DNA of 64,000 nt from Bacillota bacterium (GTDB lineage Bacteria > Bacillota_A > Clostridia > Lachnospirales > Lachnospiraceae). Every line of letters begins with the position of its first letter. Position 1 is the first letter of the stretch. The notes under the pieces are model-generated. The model saw nothing but the letters and a program-made list of their open reading frames with translations. It did not search any database and was not told the origin of the DNA. The DNA lies in contig JAEZTQ010000008.1 in NCBI GenBank assembly GCA_023443625.1, positions 124,001 through 188,000 on the forward strand. Reading direction: 5' to 3'. Below, one piece after another: positions 8,660 to 19,038 of the stretch. Both the position numbers and the translations under genes were made by a program.

Positions 8660-8692
8660 TTGACAAACGATAATTTTATTATATAATTATCG
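8660..8692 (+). promoter_or_regulatory. Sigma-A promoter overlapped by a palindromic operator
   Basis: TTGACA (8660-8665), a 16-bp spacer and TATAAT (8682-8687) form a near-consensus promoter 33 bp before the downstream start. An inverted repeat ACGATAAT...ATTATCGT (about 8667-8692) covers the spacer and the -10 box, and a further half-like AAACAATAATT follows. A repressor bound there would block RNA polymerase; the YozG-type regulator encoded in this operon is the obvious candidate. Confidence 0.75.
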
Positions 8693-8719
8693 TAAAACAA
8701 TAATTATTGAGGTGGGTAA

Positions 8720-9697
8720 ATGATAGCAAAATTAAGAATAGGATTAATAATTGAGGTAATCATAGCAACAATCTTAGCAACTCTAATGTATTATGTAGTT
8801 GGTTTTAATAACTCACTATATCTCTTAACCGCTCCCTTTGATCTCATTGGAAAAGGTCTTAGAATACTGTCTCTTAGTTCTTTCCTAGGTAATAAAATTG
8901 CTATACTTCTCTATGGAGTGATAGCCTTATTACCCGTGATTATTCTATTGAGAAAATCAAGTTCAAAATTCAAGAAATCTCATCTTCTTTTGCTCTTCCT
9001 TAGTATATATAACTTCTATATGCTATATCAATTTATTAACCCGATTCTCATGATGAATCGATTACCCAAAGAGATTAAAGATGTCTCTACCCTGCCCATG
9101 CTTAAAATGTCCCTTGCAGTTATTTTCTATGTTCTATGCTTTAGTTATCTTATGGTTCAGTTACTAGAGAACCTTCAAAAAGATAATATGCCAAGAGGCT
9201 TTGGCTTTCTCTGCAATAAACTTCAGATAATTCTAACTGTTGTGTCAATGATTTATACTTTTGTCTTGGGATACTTTAAAACCTTTGATGTCTTTAAAGC
9301 TTACGATACTTATTTAAATCAAAACATATCACCGATGAATGGTGTTTTCATATTGCTTACTTATATTTTGGAGGGAATACCTGTTGTATTATCAATAATG
9401 ATCCTTCTTTCTGGCATTCATCTTCTTCAAGCTATGACTACAAACCATCTACAAGAGGATGAAATAAAAGCAGCCAAACAACTGGGGTCAATTAGTAAAA
9501 TAACTGTTTATATAACTGTAATCTGTAATCTCCTGCTTAATGTTCTCCAATTGCTATTTTCTAAGGATCTGGTCAATACGGATTATACTATTAGAATTTC
9601 ATTCATACCTTTAGTCATTGCCTTTGCAGCTGTAATTTTATCAGGATATTTTAAAGAAGCAAAAGAGTTACAGGAAGATAATGACATGTTTATTTAG
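8720..9697 (+). CDS. DUF2975-like multi-pass membrane protein
   Basis: The 325-residue protein has about eight hydrophobic segments spread along its length and no soluble domain. I do not recognise a transport or enzyme motif. Its C-terminus, LSGYFKEAKELQEDNDMFI, resembles the end of DUF2975 membrane proteins (a conserved ...LQEENDLTI tail), and these are typically encoded directly before a YozG-type HTH gene, as here. It is roughly twice the usual DUF2975 length, so either it is an extended relative or the match is confined to the last part. It is the first gene of a three-gene operon behind an operator-overlapped promoter. Function unknown. Confidence 0.7.
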   Translation: MIAKLRIGLIIEVIIATILATLMYYVVGFNNSLYLLTAPFDLIGKGLRILSLSSFLGNKIAILLYGVIALLPVIILLRKSSSKFKKSHLLLLFLSIYNFYMLYQFINPILMMNRLPKEIKDVSTLPMLKMSLAVIFYVLCFSYLMVQLLENLQKDNMPRGFGFLCNKLQIILTVVSMIYTFVLGYFKTFDVFKAYDTYLNQNISPMNGVFILLTYILEGIPVVLSIMILLSGIHLLQAMTTNHLQEDEIKAAKQLGSISKITVYITVICNLLLNVLQLLFSKDLVNTDYTIRISFIPLVIAFAAVILSGYFKEAKELQEDNDMFI

Positions 9698-9720
9698 GAG
9701 GTTTATGTAGGAGGTTTATT

Positions 9721-9951
9721 TTGGCTATTATTATTCATTTAAATGAGAAGTTAAGAGAAAAACAAATGACTTCAAAAGAATTATGTAAATTAGTTGATAT
9801 AACAGAAGCAAATCTCTCAGTGCTTAGAAGTGGTAAAGCAAAGGGTGTACGCTTTAGTACCCTGAATAAGATCTGTCACTATCTTGGGTGTGATGTAGGA
9901 GATATTTTATCCTGTGATGGGATTCTGGAGGAGAATGATGATGAAGAATAA
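9721..9951 (+). CDS. YozG-type Cro/C1 family transcriptional regulator
   Basis: A 76-residue protein that is almost entirely one helix-turn-helix domain: IIIHLNEKLREKQMTSKELCK, the recognition region ITEANLSVLRSGKAKGVRFS, then STLNKICHYLGCDVGDIL, typical of the YozG group. It starts at TTG 9721. The ribosome site is duplicated: TAGGAGGTTTAT occurs twice in tandem (9695-9719), the first copy overlapping the stop of the upstream gene. It probably represses its own operon through the palindrome at 8667-8692. The acidic tail (EENDDEE) overlaps the start of the third gene. Confidence 0.9.
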   Translation: MAIIIHLNEKLREKQMTSKELCKLVDITEANLSVLRSGKAKGVRFSTLNKICHYLGCDVGDILSCDGILEENDDEE

Positions 9952-10894
9952 AAGAAGAATTGGAGTATCTTTAATAATTTGGTGCCTTCTATTAACTACC
10001 TTATTGCCTGCCAGTTATACTTTGGCACAGAAGGATGGTGGTAGCTATAACAAGGATAGACTTTGTGGTCTATTTGTAACAATTGGATACCAAGACCTAC
10101 CCATGAACAATCTACCTATTGATGACACGGCTTTTAGTAAGGCTTCCTCTAATTTCTTTAATATAGAGGATTTATCCTACCGTCGTATAGTTGAAGGTAT
10201 CAGCAACAAGGATGGAGATATTGAATTTGAAGGTATTAAAGGCTACTATATGGGTGAAAGCAAAATATATGATAATGAGGGCAATCAAATCTCTACAGGT
10301 CTCCACGCAAAGGGCTATGTTGATGGAAAACTTTCCAGTAGTTCAATGGATGATGTTGATGAAGAAACCTATGAAGCAACTTTGCAATTTTCTTCCCAAT
10401 TTAGTGATACAGCCAACATCAATCCTGTATATATGAGAGAGGATGGTAGCTACTATACAGTCTTTGGTGAAATAATGGGTTATATGTTTAACGGTGAAAT
10501 TTATGAACCTGGTCAAATCTATTCTACTACAATTAATAACACTTTTACCTCAACACTTGATGGAAAATCCAAAAGTGTAAAAGATAATTTTATTTTAAAA
10601 TTTAATGTAGTCAATGAGTCTAATGAAATAATTATAAAAGAAATGAATGACAAGGATGAAGTTATTAAGATAACAAAATATCAGGAAGATGATCCCAACA
10701 AATTTATCCTTGATAAAGAGACGAGCTATGTAATAGTTGAGAGTATAGCTAACTCCACTGGTGATACAATAATCGACAGAAGAATTTACAGTATGAAAAA
10801 AGCAAAGAGCAATATCAGCCCAATATACCACCCTTGTAATTTTGCAGGTGAGGATGGTGTTATTGGAACAAAATCTATAGAGTTTTCCTATTAA
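9938..10894 (+). CDS. Secreted protein of unknown function
   Basis: A product of about 318 residues with a classical signal peptide: MKNKRR, a hydrophobic core VSLIIWCLLLTTLLP and a likely cleavage after SYTLA. The start is one of three consecutive ATGs (9935-9943); 9938 gives 6 bp spacing from GGAGG. It overlaps the end of the regulator gene, so the two are translationally coupled. The mature part is hydrophilic, with KDRLCGLFVTIGYQDLP near its N-terminus and repeated short acidic stretches; I recognise no domain and see no sortase motif. Being cotranscribed with a membrane protein and a regulator, it may be a secreted or membrane-associated partner of that protein. Function unknown. Confidence 0.75.
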   Translation: MMKNKRRIGVSLIIWCLLLTTLLPASYTLAQKDGGSYNKDRLCGLFVTIGYQDLPMNNLPIDDTAFSKASSNFFNIEDLSYRRIVEGISNKDGDIEFEGIKGYYMGESKIYDNEGNQISTGLHAKGYVDGKLSSSSMDDVDEETYEATLQFSSQFSDTANINPVYMREDGSYYTVFGEIMGYMFNGEIYEPGQIYSTTINNTFTSTLDGKSKSVKDNFILKFNVVNESNEIIIKEMNDKDEVIKITKYQEDDPNKFILDKETSYVIVESIANSTGDTIIDRRIYSMKKAKSNISPIYHPCNFAGEDGVIGTKSIEFSY

Positions 10895-10940
10895 TAATAC
10901 TAATTCCCTCTCATTGTATAAAAAATAGAAATGATATCAA

Positions 10941-10998
10941 AGAGGCTATAACAAAGAGATTTTTCTCTTTATTGTAGCCTCTCTTTATTGTAGCCTCT
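10941..10998. terminator. Bidirectional terminator with a duplicated arm
   Basis: AGAGGCTATAACAAAGAG (10941-10958) pairs with CTCTTTATTGTAGCCTCT (10965-10982). It lies between convergent genes (plus strand ending 10894, minus strand ending 11126). The right arm is repeated with a 16-bp period, at 10965-10982 and 10981-10998, so two alternative hairpins can form with the same left arm. T-rich loop and flanks support termination in both directions. Confidence 0.7.
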
Positions 10999-11125
10999 CT
11001 ATAATTATCTACATTCTAAATCCAGATTGATTAATCACAGTTATCAAGGGTGATTTTGTGCTGTAGCCTAAGTTCCCTGTGTTTTGGCAGCATATAGGAT
11101 TATAAAGGTTAATCCTATTGTTCAT

Positions 11126-12331
11126 TTACCTGCCTGGTGTAATTGATGTAATGGATAAAACTATATAGGTAGAAGCTGGCACAGTCTGCTTTGTAGCAGA
11201 ATCTGTATAGCTCTTCATTCGAACTATGATTTTATCACCAATAGCAACTTTCTTAATAACCACTGATTTCCTTGAGGTTATGGTTGACCATTTCATTTTA
11301 CTTAAATCCACTCCAGAAGCACTACCAAGAATTGCATATTCATATTGGGTTTTGGTATTAACATCATGAATAGCCAGAGCACTTCCAGTAACGGATGCTT
11401 GCGTATTGGCCATTACCCTTTGAGCAGGAATATCCAGTATCTTAACTACAGAATTAGGTTTCTTATCCGCTCCAATGGTTTGAAATTCTATAATTCCAGC
11501 GGGTATGGGGGTATTATTTGTTGTAGAACCTCCTAATAGATAAGACAAATCCAAGGTTTTAATCTTGCTATCAGGTGCATTAAAGGTAACCCAATCATTA
11601 TCACCAACCCGGTAACGCATTGATCCCGATTTAAGACCGGTAATAGATAATTTACTTCCATCCAGTTTTACACTTGGAGCAGAAGGTCTTTTAGGTACCT
11701 TTACTTGAACCGCCTTACCGGCTCTCGTCGTTTCAGTTGCTGCAGTTCGAAAGAAAAGGGTTGCTCCCTTAATCTCATAAATAGATGTATAAAAAGGGGC
11801 TGTGGTCACTGGATTCCATGCTCCATAGGAACCCTTACGAAATTCAACTGGAAGTGTTGCACTATACTCTATTCTTCCTACACCATCTACCACCTTATAG
11901 GATGCTGTTAAAGATTTTTCCTCACCTTTCAGTTGATAGGGAACTACTTTTCCATCCTTATTTCCTTTAAAAAATACAGTAATCGTCTTTGTTGTTAATA
12001 AACTTGAGATATCCATATAACATACGTTCGAACCATTCTCAACGGTTATACCTGTATCAATCAAATCCCAATTCTTGTAGTCCTTCGTATCTGTACTTAT
12101 GTAAAATCTCGTGCTCTGATTAGAAAAGAGTTTAACAACTTCTTGTTTATAATCAACAGCTACCCCAACTGAAGTTGTTGCGTCTGCTCTACTCACCTTT
12201 ACTAGTATCTGACTATTTAAAATAATAGAAAATATGATTGCTAAAACCATAGTCTTCCTTAGTAATATCATTCCCTTTGAGGCCTTGCTGCTTTCCTGCT
12301 TCTGCCTATTATGTATATGATTTAAATCCAT
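11126..12331 (-). CDS. Secreted protein of unknown function with beta-rich repeats
   Basis: The start is placed at ATG 12331, behind GGAAAGGAG, giving 401 residues; the longer frame to 12382 has no ribosome site. The N-terminus MDLNHIHNRQKQESSKASKGMI is long and polar, followed by hydrophobic MVLAIIFSIILNSQILVKV and a likely cleavage near ADA, so it is exported. The mature protein is Ser/Thr/Val-rich and mostly beta. A segment KRPSAPSVKLDGSKLSITGL followed by RYRVGDNDW resembles the short beta-sandwich modules of clostridial surface proteins. No catalytic motif, S-layer homology domain or LPXTG is visible. It appears monocistronic. An extracellular structural or binding role is a guess. Confidence 0.75.
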   Translation of the reverse strand: MDLNHIHNRQKQESSKASKGMILLRKTMVLAIIFSIILNSQILVKVSRADATTSVGVAVDYKQEVVKLFSNQSTRFYISTDTKDYKNWDLIDTGITVENGSNVCYMDISSLLTTKTITVFFKGNKDGKVVPYQLKGEEKSLTASYKVVDGVGRIEYSATLPVEFRKGSYGAWNPVTTAPFYTSIYEIKGATLFFRTAATETTRAGKAVQVKVPKRPSAPSVKLDGSKLSITGLKSGSMRYRVGDNDWVTFNAPDSKIKTLDLSYLLGGSTTNNTPIPAGIIEFQTIGADKKPNSVVKILDIPAQRVMANTQASVTGSALAIHDVNTKTQYEYAILGSASGVDLSKMKWSTITSRKSVVIKKVAIGDKIIVRMKSYTDSATKQTVPASTYIVLSITSITPGR

Positions 12332-12572
12332 ATAAATTGTCTCCTTTCCAATGAAGAAATCCCAGTTTGATGAAAGTACCAAATAATTCTATTCCCTTAT
12401 TATAGAACTTTTTCTTTGACAAAGCAATCCTTTCATGAGGATTTAGATATATTGTCCTAGAATAATCAGCATTTAATATAAGGGAAATTCATATATCTAT
12501 TGAAATCAAATTATCTTAATATACGAAGAATTTTATCAAGAAGGAGTTTCGGTATTGATCGGAATTTAAATA

Positions 12573-12611
12573 GGATAAGTGCACCCATTATGAGGAGGGG
12601 TACACTTATCC
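12573..12611 (-). terminator. Terminator downstream of the AlkZ-related gene
   Basis: GGATAAGTGCACCC (12573-12586) pairs with GGGGTACACTTATCC (12597-12611), a long stem with one mismatch. It lies 4 bp beyond the stop of the minus-strand gene ending at 12615. On the minus strand it is followed by TATTTAAATT. Confidence 0.75.
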
Positions 12612-12614
12612 TAT

Positions 12615-13337
12615 TTATTTAATAATTTTTTCAATTCCTTTAATCGATGCCGTAGGATATGTGGATTTAAGATGTGTGACTATCTTATCCTTTGCCTCTA
12701 AGGCACTCATATGATAACCTGAGCGAACATAAGCAGGAGTAAATAAATTTTCACTCAAGGTGTAATCTGCTACTGACCAGCCATATTCTTCATTCTTCTT
12801 ATTTACTCTTTTATGAAAGCTTCTTATGGTAATATAGGTTTGCATCTGTAATAAAGTGATTACTCCATCAAATCCTTTTTCACCACCCTTATCAAATCCT
12901 GCAGCTATTTTCAGATTATTTGATGGCATCACTTCATATTGCATAAGGACATCCATAATCCTTTTTGCCTTATAGCTTGCAAGACCATCCTCATACCGAC
13001 TGTCAAAATCATATCCGTTCCTTCGATAGGAGGCTAAATAAGGATACCACTCCTTTGAAACAAAACCTGCCTTGTTAGAGAATAGCTTTGCATATGCAAT
13101 CTCTCCCTCTTCGGCAATAATCTGTCGCCATTCCCAGGGATCCTCCTGGGGTACCCCTGACCACCAACCATCGCTTGCGGTAATCTCTTCTACAGAGAAT
13201 CCTGGAATTTCATTCTTAAATAAGGGAAGAAAACCGACTTCCTTAATATACTCCCCTAGTTCCATATGGGTCTTTATCCTTTTTGGATCCTTACGGTCCA
13301 GCCCCTCCATGGTCCATACACCATCAATATTAATCAT
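12615..13337 (-). CDS. AlkZ-related (uncharacterised winged-helix-like) protein
   Basis: A 240-residue cytoplasmic protein. Segments VGFLPLFKNEIPGFSVEE, DGWWSGVPQEDPWEWRQ, GEIAYAKLFSNKAGFVSKEW and YRRNGYDFDSRYEDG match what I remember as the 'AlkZ-related protein' family of Clostridia and Bacilli, distantly related to the DNA glycosylase AlkZ/YcaQ. The first residues repeat INIDGVWTMEGLDR and may vary between relatives. No catalytic role has been shown to my knowledge, and I see no obvious active site. It stands alone between two non-coding gaps. A role in DNA damage response is only suggested by the family name and by the uvr genes nearby. Confidence 0.6.
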   Translation of the reverse strand: MINIDGVWTMEGLDRKDPKRIKTHMELGEYIKEVGFLPLFKNEIPGFSVEEITASDGWWSGVPQEDPWEWRQIIAEEGEIAYAKLFSNKAGFVSKEWYPYLASYRRNGYDFDSRYEDGLASYKAKRIMDVLMQYEVMPSNNLKIAAGFDKGGEKGFDGVITLLQMQTYITIRSFHKRVNKKNEEYGWSVADYTLSENLFTPAYVRSGYHMSALEAKDKIVTHLKSTYPTASIKGIEKIIK

Positions 13338-13494
13338 AAGTACTCTCCCATACTATTACTTATCTTACACTTGTTTATTGGGTTAAGGTGTTGCGAACAA
13401 ACTATGTTTTTCATCACGCAATCATAAAAATATATTTATGCAAATTGACTTACGATATTTTCAAGTAGACCTTTTGACCCCCTAACCTTATTGG

Positions 13495-14076
13495 CTAATT
13501 TAATTCATCCAGGGTTTTATCATAGGCAGGAAGAAACTCCTCCATAAATATATCTACTTCTTTTAAATTCATTCTCTTTAGTAAGCCTTCAATAGTTTCT
13601 TCTGCTTTTTGAAATTCTGTATTACCTGTCTTTCTTTCATCCTTGCATTTAATAAGTGCAGACAATTTATCTGCTGCCTTAACCAACTTCCACAGATGAG
13701 ATTCTTCTTCCTGTGGAAAGAAAATTGCTTCATAACTCTTACGCATATCCTCAGGAAGCATTAAAAGCAGACGATTTGCTGCAGCTTCCTCTACTGCTTT
13801 AAATGCTCCTTGAATATTGTCATTATAATACTTTATGGGAGTTGGCATATCTCCTGTAATTATCTCTGTAGCATCATGGTAAATTCCAATCAAGGCTGCT
13901 TTTTCTGCATTAATATTATTGCCTAGCCGTTCATTACTAATAACAGCCAGAGCATGAGCAAGGATACTCACTTCCAGAGAATGTTCGCTGATATTCTCTG
14001 AGATAGAATTACGCATCAAAGCCCATCTTTGTATATACTTCATTCTGGACATCATTGCAAAAAAACCAAAATCCAT
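13495..14076 (-). CDS. HD-domain 5'-deoxynucleotidase, YfbR type
   Basis: A 193-residue HD-superfamily phosphohydrolase. The metal-binding residues are visible: His in SEHSLEVS near residue 32, the HD pair in IGIYHDATEIITGDMPTP near 70, and a later aspartate in KAADKLSALIKCK near 140. The sequence start MDFGFFAMMSRMKYIQRWALMR is typical of YfbR, which removes phosphate from deoxynucleoside 5'-monophosphates and so helps keep nucleotide pools balanced. It ends upstream of the uvrA terminus on the same strand with a 50-bp gap to that stop; upstream order on the strand is uvrB, uvrA, then this gene, so it may be the last gene of a repair transcript. Confidence 0.88.
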   Translation of the reverse strand: MDFGFFAMMSRMKYIQRWALMRNSISENISEHSLEVSILAHALAVISNERLGNNINAEKAALIGIYHDATEIITGDMPTPIKYYNDNIQGAFKAVEEAAANRLLLMLPEDMRKSYEAIFFPQEEESHLWKLVKAADKLSALIKCKDERKTGNTEFQKAEETIEGLLKRMNLKEVDIFMEEFLPAYDKTLDELN

Positions 14077-14127
14077 CCTATTTCCTCCTCAGTATATGAT
14101 AACAGCCTTCTCTTATCTTACTCTTTC

Positions 14128-16962
14128 CTATTCCTCCAGATATTTTTTTAGATATTGGCCTGTATAGGATTTTTCATTAGCTGCTATATCCTCCGGGGTT
14201 CCCTGTGCAATTACTGTTCCTCCCTTATCACCACCTTCTGGACCAATATCAATAATATAATCAGCAGTCTTAATCACATCCAGATTATGCTCAATAACAA
14301 CCACTGTATTACCACTGTCAGAGAAACGCTTCATAATATCAATTAATTTATGCACGTCAGCAAAATGAAGTCCTGTGGTAGGCTCATCCAAGATATAGAT
14401 TGTTTTGCCTGTACTTCGTTTGCTAAGTTCTGTTGCAAGCTTTATTCTTTGAGCTTCGCCGCCAGATAAGGAAGTAGATGGATGGCCCAGACGTAGATAG
14501 GACAATCCTACATCATTGAGAGTCTCAATCTTTCTTCGAATGGATGGAACATTGGCAAAGAAATTAACAGCTTCCTCTATGGTCATATCAAGAACCTCAT
14601 AGATGTTCTTTCCTTTATATCGAACTTCTAAGGTATCTCGATTGTATCTCTTACCATTACATACTTCACAAGGTACATAAATATCAGGAAGGAAATTCAT
14701 CTCTATCTTAATGATACCATCACCACTGCAGGCTTCACAGCGACCACCCTTCACATTAAAGCTAAAACGTCCTTTGGAATATCCTCGCATCTTGGCATCC
14801 TGGGTAGAAGCAAATAAATCTCTTATCTGATCAAAAACTCCTGTATAGGTTGCAGGGTTGGATCTTGGAGTACGGCCGATGGGTGACTGATCAATATTAA
14901 TTACCTTATCCAGCTGATCAATGCCTAACATATTCTCATGTTTACCGGGTATACACCGTGCCCTATTTAAATCTCTCGCTAACCTCTTATATAGGATTTC
15001 TGTAATCAGCGAGCTTTTACCAGAACCGGATACACCTGTAACACAAGTCATGACACCCAGAGGAATATCCACATTGATATTCTTTAAGTTATTCTCTGCT
15101 GCCCTTAGGATGGATAAATGTCCAGTAGGCTCCCTTCTTTCACTGGGTACAGGTATCTTAACTCTACCGCTAAGATAAGCTCCTGTTGCCGATTCCTTTA
15201 CTTTCATAATCTGCTTGGCAGTTCCGGCAGCAACCACCTCTCCTCCATGTTCTCCTGCACCAGGTCCTATATCAATAATATAATCCGCTGCGAACATGGT
15301 ATCCTCATCATGCTCTACAACAATCAGGGTATTACCTAAGTTCTTAAGGTTATTTAGAGTCTTAAGTAATTTATCGTTATCCCTTTGGTGTAGACCAATA
15401 CTGGGCTCATCTAATATATAAGCCACTCCTACAAGTCCTGAACCAATCTGGGTGGCCAAACGAATTCTCTGTGCTTCCCCACCGGATAAGGTCCCTGTTG
15501 CTCTTGCTAAAGTAAGATAATCTAGGCCAACATCCATTAAAAAGCCGATTCTTCCCCTTATCTCCTTAAGCACCAGATCACCAACTTTTAGCTGCATGGT
15601 GGTTAGCTTAAGATCCCTCATAAAAGCAGCTAGCTCTCTGATTGAATAATCTGTAACATCGGAAATATTCATGTCCCCCACCGTTACAGCTAAGGCTTCC
15701 CTTTTAAGACGCTTTCCACCACATTCCTTACAGGGAGTGGTTCTCATAAAGCTCTCATACTCCTGTTTTATGGTCTCCGAACCGGTTTCACGATAACGCC
15801 GCTCTACATTACGAATTAATCCTTCAAATACCACATCATAGATTCCAACACCTCGCTGCCCACGGTAATGTACTTTTACCGACTTACCATCCGTACCATG
15901 AATGAACATCTGCTGTATCTTTTCAGGGAGTTCTTCATAGGGTGTATTTATATCAAATTGATACTCTTTGGCTAAGGCCTCCAGTATACATCTAGAATAG
16001 CTTCCTTTATCTACAACGGACTGCCACCCCGGAGCTGCTATGGCACCATCAATAAGGCTCTTATCCTTATCAGGAAGGAGTAATTCCTCATCAAATTCCA
16101 TCTTATTACCAAGTCCATGACATTCAGGGCAGGCTCCAAAGGGATTATTAAAGGAGAAATTCCTGGGTTCAATCTCATCTATACTGATGCCGCAGTCGGG
16201 ACATGCAAAGTTCTGACTAAAGGTAATCTGTGATTCTCCAACAACATCTAAAAACAGAAGTCCTTCTGCTAGTTTTAAAACATTCTCTATGGAATCTGAT
16301 AGTCTCTTTTCAATGCCTTCTTTTATGACTAGTCGATCCACTATAATCTCGATATTATGCTTATTATTCTTCTCAAGCTTGATTTCCTCAGTCAACTCAT
16401 ATAAATTACCATCAACCCTAACTCTCACATAACCGCTTCTTTTCGCCTGTTCAAAGAGTTTTACATGCTCCCCTTTACGTCCTCTTACTACAGGAGCCAA
16501 TAATTGAATCTTGGTGCCCTGAGGAAGGGTCATTATCTCATCAACCATCTGGTCAACCGTCTGTTTTTTGATTTCAAGACCGCATTTGGGACAATGAGGT
16601 ATACCAATCCTTGCATAGAGGAGACGAAAATAATCATATATCTCTGTTACTGTTCCTACCGTAGAACGAGGATTTCGATTGGTTGACTTCTGATCAATGG
16701 AGATAGCTGGAGGTAATCCCTCAATACTTTCCACATTGGGCTTCTCCATCTGACCTAAGAACTGCCTTGCATAGGAGGAAAGAGACTCCATATATCTTCT
16801 CTGACCTTCTGCATAAATGGTATCAAAAGCCAGGGAGGATTTACCCGAACCGCTAAGTCCAGTAAGTACTACAAATTGATCTCTGGGTATATCCACATTC
16901 AGATTCTTTAAATTATTTTCCTTTGCACCTCTGATTTTAATATAATTCTTCTTATCTGCCAT
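14128..16962 (-). CDS. uvrA: Excinuclease ABC subunit A
   Basis: The 944-residue damage-recognition ATPase of nucleotide excision repair. It has two ABC modules: Walker [10 protein letters not shown] near residue 35 with its signature [18 protein letters not shown] near 485, and Walker [10 protein letters not shown] near 635 with [20 protein letters not shown] near 825. Zinc-finger cysteine pairs are present (CPKCG, CPDCG...[20 protein letters not shown]...CEVCNGKR), as is the UvrB-binding region between the first Walker A and signature. It starts at ATG behind GGTGG and lies 88 bp downstream of uvrB on the same strand. Length is normal and all motifs are intact. A divergent paralogue lies at 55211-58081. 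Confidence 0.98.
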   Translation of the reverse strand: MADKKNYIKIRGAKENNLKNLNVDIPRDQFVVLTGLSGSGKSSLAFDTIYAEGQRRYMESLSSYARQFLGQMEKPNVESIEGLPPAISIDQKSTNRNPRSTVGTVTEIYDYFRLLYARIGIPHCPKCGLEIKKQTVDQMVDEIMTLPQGTKIQLLAPVVRGRKGEHVKLFEQAKRSGYVRVRVDGNLYELTEEIKLEKNNKHNIEIIVDRLVIKEGIEKRLSDSIENVLKLAEGLLFLDVVGESQITFSQNFACPDCGISIDEIEPRNFSFNNPFGACPECHGLGNKMEFDEELLLPDKDKSLIDGAIAAPGWQSVVDKGSYSRCILEALAKEYQFDINTPYEELPEKIQQMFIHGTDGKSVKVHYRGQRGVGIYDVVFEGLIRNVERRYRETGSETIKQEYESFMRTTPCKECGGKRLKREALAVTVGDMNISDVTDYSIRELAAFMRDLKLTTMQLKVGDLVLKEIRGRIGFLMDVGLDYLTLARATGTLSGGEAQRIRLATQIGSGLVGVAYILDEPSIGLHQRDNDKLLKTLNNLKNLGNTLIVVEHDEDTMFAADYIIDIGPGAGEHGGEVVAAGTAKQIMKVKESATGAYLSGRVKIPVPSERREPTGHLSILRAAENNLKNINVDIPLGVMTCVTGVSGSGKSSLITEILYKRLARDLNRARCIPGKHENMLGIDQLDKVINIDQSPIGRTPRSNPATYTGVFDQIRDLFASTQDAKMRGYSKGRFSFNVKGGRCEACSGDGIIKIEMNFLPDIYVPCEVCNGKRYNRDTLEVRYKGKNIYEVLDMTIEEAVNFFANVPSIRRKIETLNDVGLSYLRLGHPSTSLSGGEAQRIKLATELSKRSTGKTIYILDEPTTGLHFADVHKLIDIMKRFSDSGNTVVVIEHNLDVIKTADYIIDIGPEGGDKGGTVIAQGTPEDIAANEKSYTGQYLKKYLEE

Positions 16963-17049
16963 TGTTCCACCTATTCTATTACTTATAAATTTAAGTTATC
17001 TTTTTAAATCTGTATCGAGCCTTCCTGCCTATGCAATCCACATACCAGC

Positions 17050-19038
17050 TTAGATACCACTAATCTCTTGTAACTGCTTCTTTAGTTCAACCATCTTATC
17101 CCTCAACTCTGCTGCTGCCTCAAAATTCAGTTCTGCTGCCGCCTTATGCATCTGCTGTGTTACCAGTTTAACCAAAGCTTCTAATTCTTTACGAGACATG
17201 GACTCTAAATCCTTCTCCATATCTTTCAGATTTGTTTCTGCCTTCTTAGAGATACTAATTAAATCTCGAACCTTCTTCTGAATGGTTGTGGGTGTAATAC
17301 CATGGGCTTCGTTGTAGGCCTGCTGTATCTGCCTTCTACGGTTAGTCTCTGAAATTGCACGTTTCATGGAATCCGTCATCTTATCCGCATACATTACAAC
17401 ATGTCCTTCTGCATTACGGGCAGCTCGTCCAATGGTCTGTATCAAGGATGTCTCTGATCTTAAGAAGCCTTCCTTATCTGCATCCAGTATGGCTACCAAC
17501 CCCACCTCTGGAATATCTAATCCTTCACGCAATAAATTGATACCCACAAGAACATCAAATACATTCATACGCATATCTCGAATGATTTCAGACCGCTCCA
17601 AGGTATCAATATCGGAGTGAAGATATTTTATCCGTATTCCCACTTCTCTCAAATATGATGTTAGATCTTCTGCCATCTTCTTGGTCAAGGTAGTTACTAG
17701 CACCTTACTATTCTTAGCAATTTCTTTATTGATTTCCCCTAGAAGATCATCAATCTGTCCCGTTACTGGTCTAACATCCACCTCTGGATCAAGAAGTCCT
17801 GTTGGTCTAATTACCTGTTCTGTTCGCAGAAGTTCATGTTCCTCTTCGTAGACGGAAGGTGTAGCGGATACAAATAATATCTGACTTATCTTACTTTCAA
17901 ATTCTGTAAAGTTCAGTGGCCTGTTATCCAGCGCCGATGGCAATCGAAAGCCATAGTCCACCAAGGTTGTTTTTCTTGAACGGTCACCTGCATACATGCC
18001 TCGAACCTGTGGAAGTGTTATATGGGACTCATCCACAATAATTAAAAAATCCTTAGAAAAATAATCCATCAGGGTATGGGGTGGAGAACCAGGTTCTAGT
18101 CCTGTAAGATGTCTGGAATAGTTTTCAACACCTGAACAGAAACCTGTTTCTCGAAGCATCTCTATATCAAAATTAGTACGCTCAGATATTCTCTGGGCTT
18201 CTAAAAGCTTATCCTCACTTTTAAAATACCTTACCCTCTCTTCAAGTTCTTCCTCTATATTCTTAATTGCCTCCTCTAACTTGTCCGGTGATACAACATA
18301 GTGAGATGCAGGAAATATAACCAGATGCTCCAAACTGCTTTTTACCTCACCGGTCAGCACATCAATCTCCAATATCCTGTCTATTTCATCTCCAAAGAAT
18401 TCCACACGGACCGCAACTTCGCCAGAATTTGCAGGAAATATCTCTACCACATCTCCCCGAACCCTAAAGGTTCCTCTTTTAAAATCCATATCATTGCGAT
18501 CATATTGTATCTCTATGAGCTTCTTTAATACCTCATCCCTGTCCTTGATCATTCCTGGTCTTAAGGAAAGAACCATGTTCTGGTAATCAATGGGGCTACC
18601 CAAACCATAGATACAGGATACACTAGCAACGATGATTACATCATTACGTTCTGATAAGGAGGCTGTTGCTGAATGTCTTAATTTATCTATCTCCTCATTA
18701 ATTGCAGAATCCTTCTCTATATAGGTATCCGTTGAAGGAACATAGGCCTCTGGCTGATAATAGTCATAATAACTTACAAAGTACTCAACTGCATTCTCTG
18801 GAAAAAACTCTTTGAACTCACCATATAACTGGGCAGCAAGGGTCTTATTATGTGCTATGATTAAGGTAGGTTTTTGAATTTGGGCAATAACATTCGCCAT
18901 GGTAAAGGTCTTGCCTGAACCGGTTACACCCAGTAAGGTTTGACATTGATTCCCTTGAACAAAGCCCTCTGTTAAGGCCTTAATTGCCTCTGGCTGATCC
19001 CCTGTAGGTTCAAAATCCGAAACCAATTTAAATTCCAT
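17050..19038 (-). CDS. uvrB: Excinuclease ABC subunit B
   Basis: The 662-residue DNA helicase-like subunit that receives damaged DNA from UvrA and recruits UvrC. Visible features: Walker [17 protein letters not shown] near residue 35, the beta-hairpin region [20 protein letters not shown] near 92, DESH helicase box ([12 protein letters not shown] near 337), helicase motif VI (QTIGRAARN near 540), and the C-terminal UVR motif near 620-655 ([20 protein letters not shown]). It is the first gene of the uvrB-uvrA pair. The 400 bp upstream carry a possible degenerate LexA box, discussed in findings. Confidence 0.98.
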   Translation of the reverse strand: MEFKLVSDFEPTGDQPEAIKALTEGFVQGNQCQTLLGVTGSGKTFTMANVIAQIQKPTLIIAHNKTLAAQLYGEFKEFFPENAVEYFVSYYDYYQPEAYVPSTDTYIEKDSAINEEIDKLRHSATASLSERNDVIIVASVSCIYGLGSPIDYQNMVLSLRPGMIKDRDEVLKKLIEIQYDRNDMDFKRGTFRVRGDVVEIFPANSGEVAVRVEFFGDEIDRILEIDVLTGEVKSSLEHLVIFPASHYVVSPDKLEEAIKNIEEELEERVRYFKSEDKLLEAQRISERTNFDIEMLRETGFCSGVENYSRHLTGLEPGSPPHTLMDYFSKDFLIIVDESHITLPQVRGMYAGDRSRKTTLVDYGFRLPSALDNRPLNFTEFESKISQILFVSATPSVYEEEHELLRTEQVIRPTGLLDPEVDVRPVTGQIDDLLGEINKEIAKNSKVLVTTLTKKMAEDLTSYLREVGIRIKYLHSDIDTLERSEIIRDMRMNVFDVLVGINLLREGLDIPEVGLVAILDADKEGFLRSETSLIQTIGRAARNAEGHVVMYADKMTDSMKRAISETNRRRQIQQAYNEAHGITPTTIQKKVRDLISISKKAETNLKDMEKDLESMSRKELEALVKLVTQQMHKAAAELNFEAAAELRDKMVELKKQLQEISGI

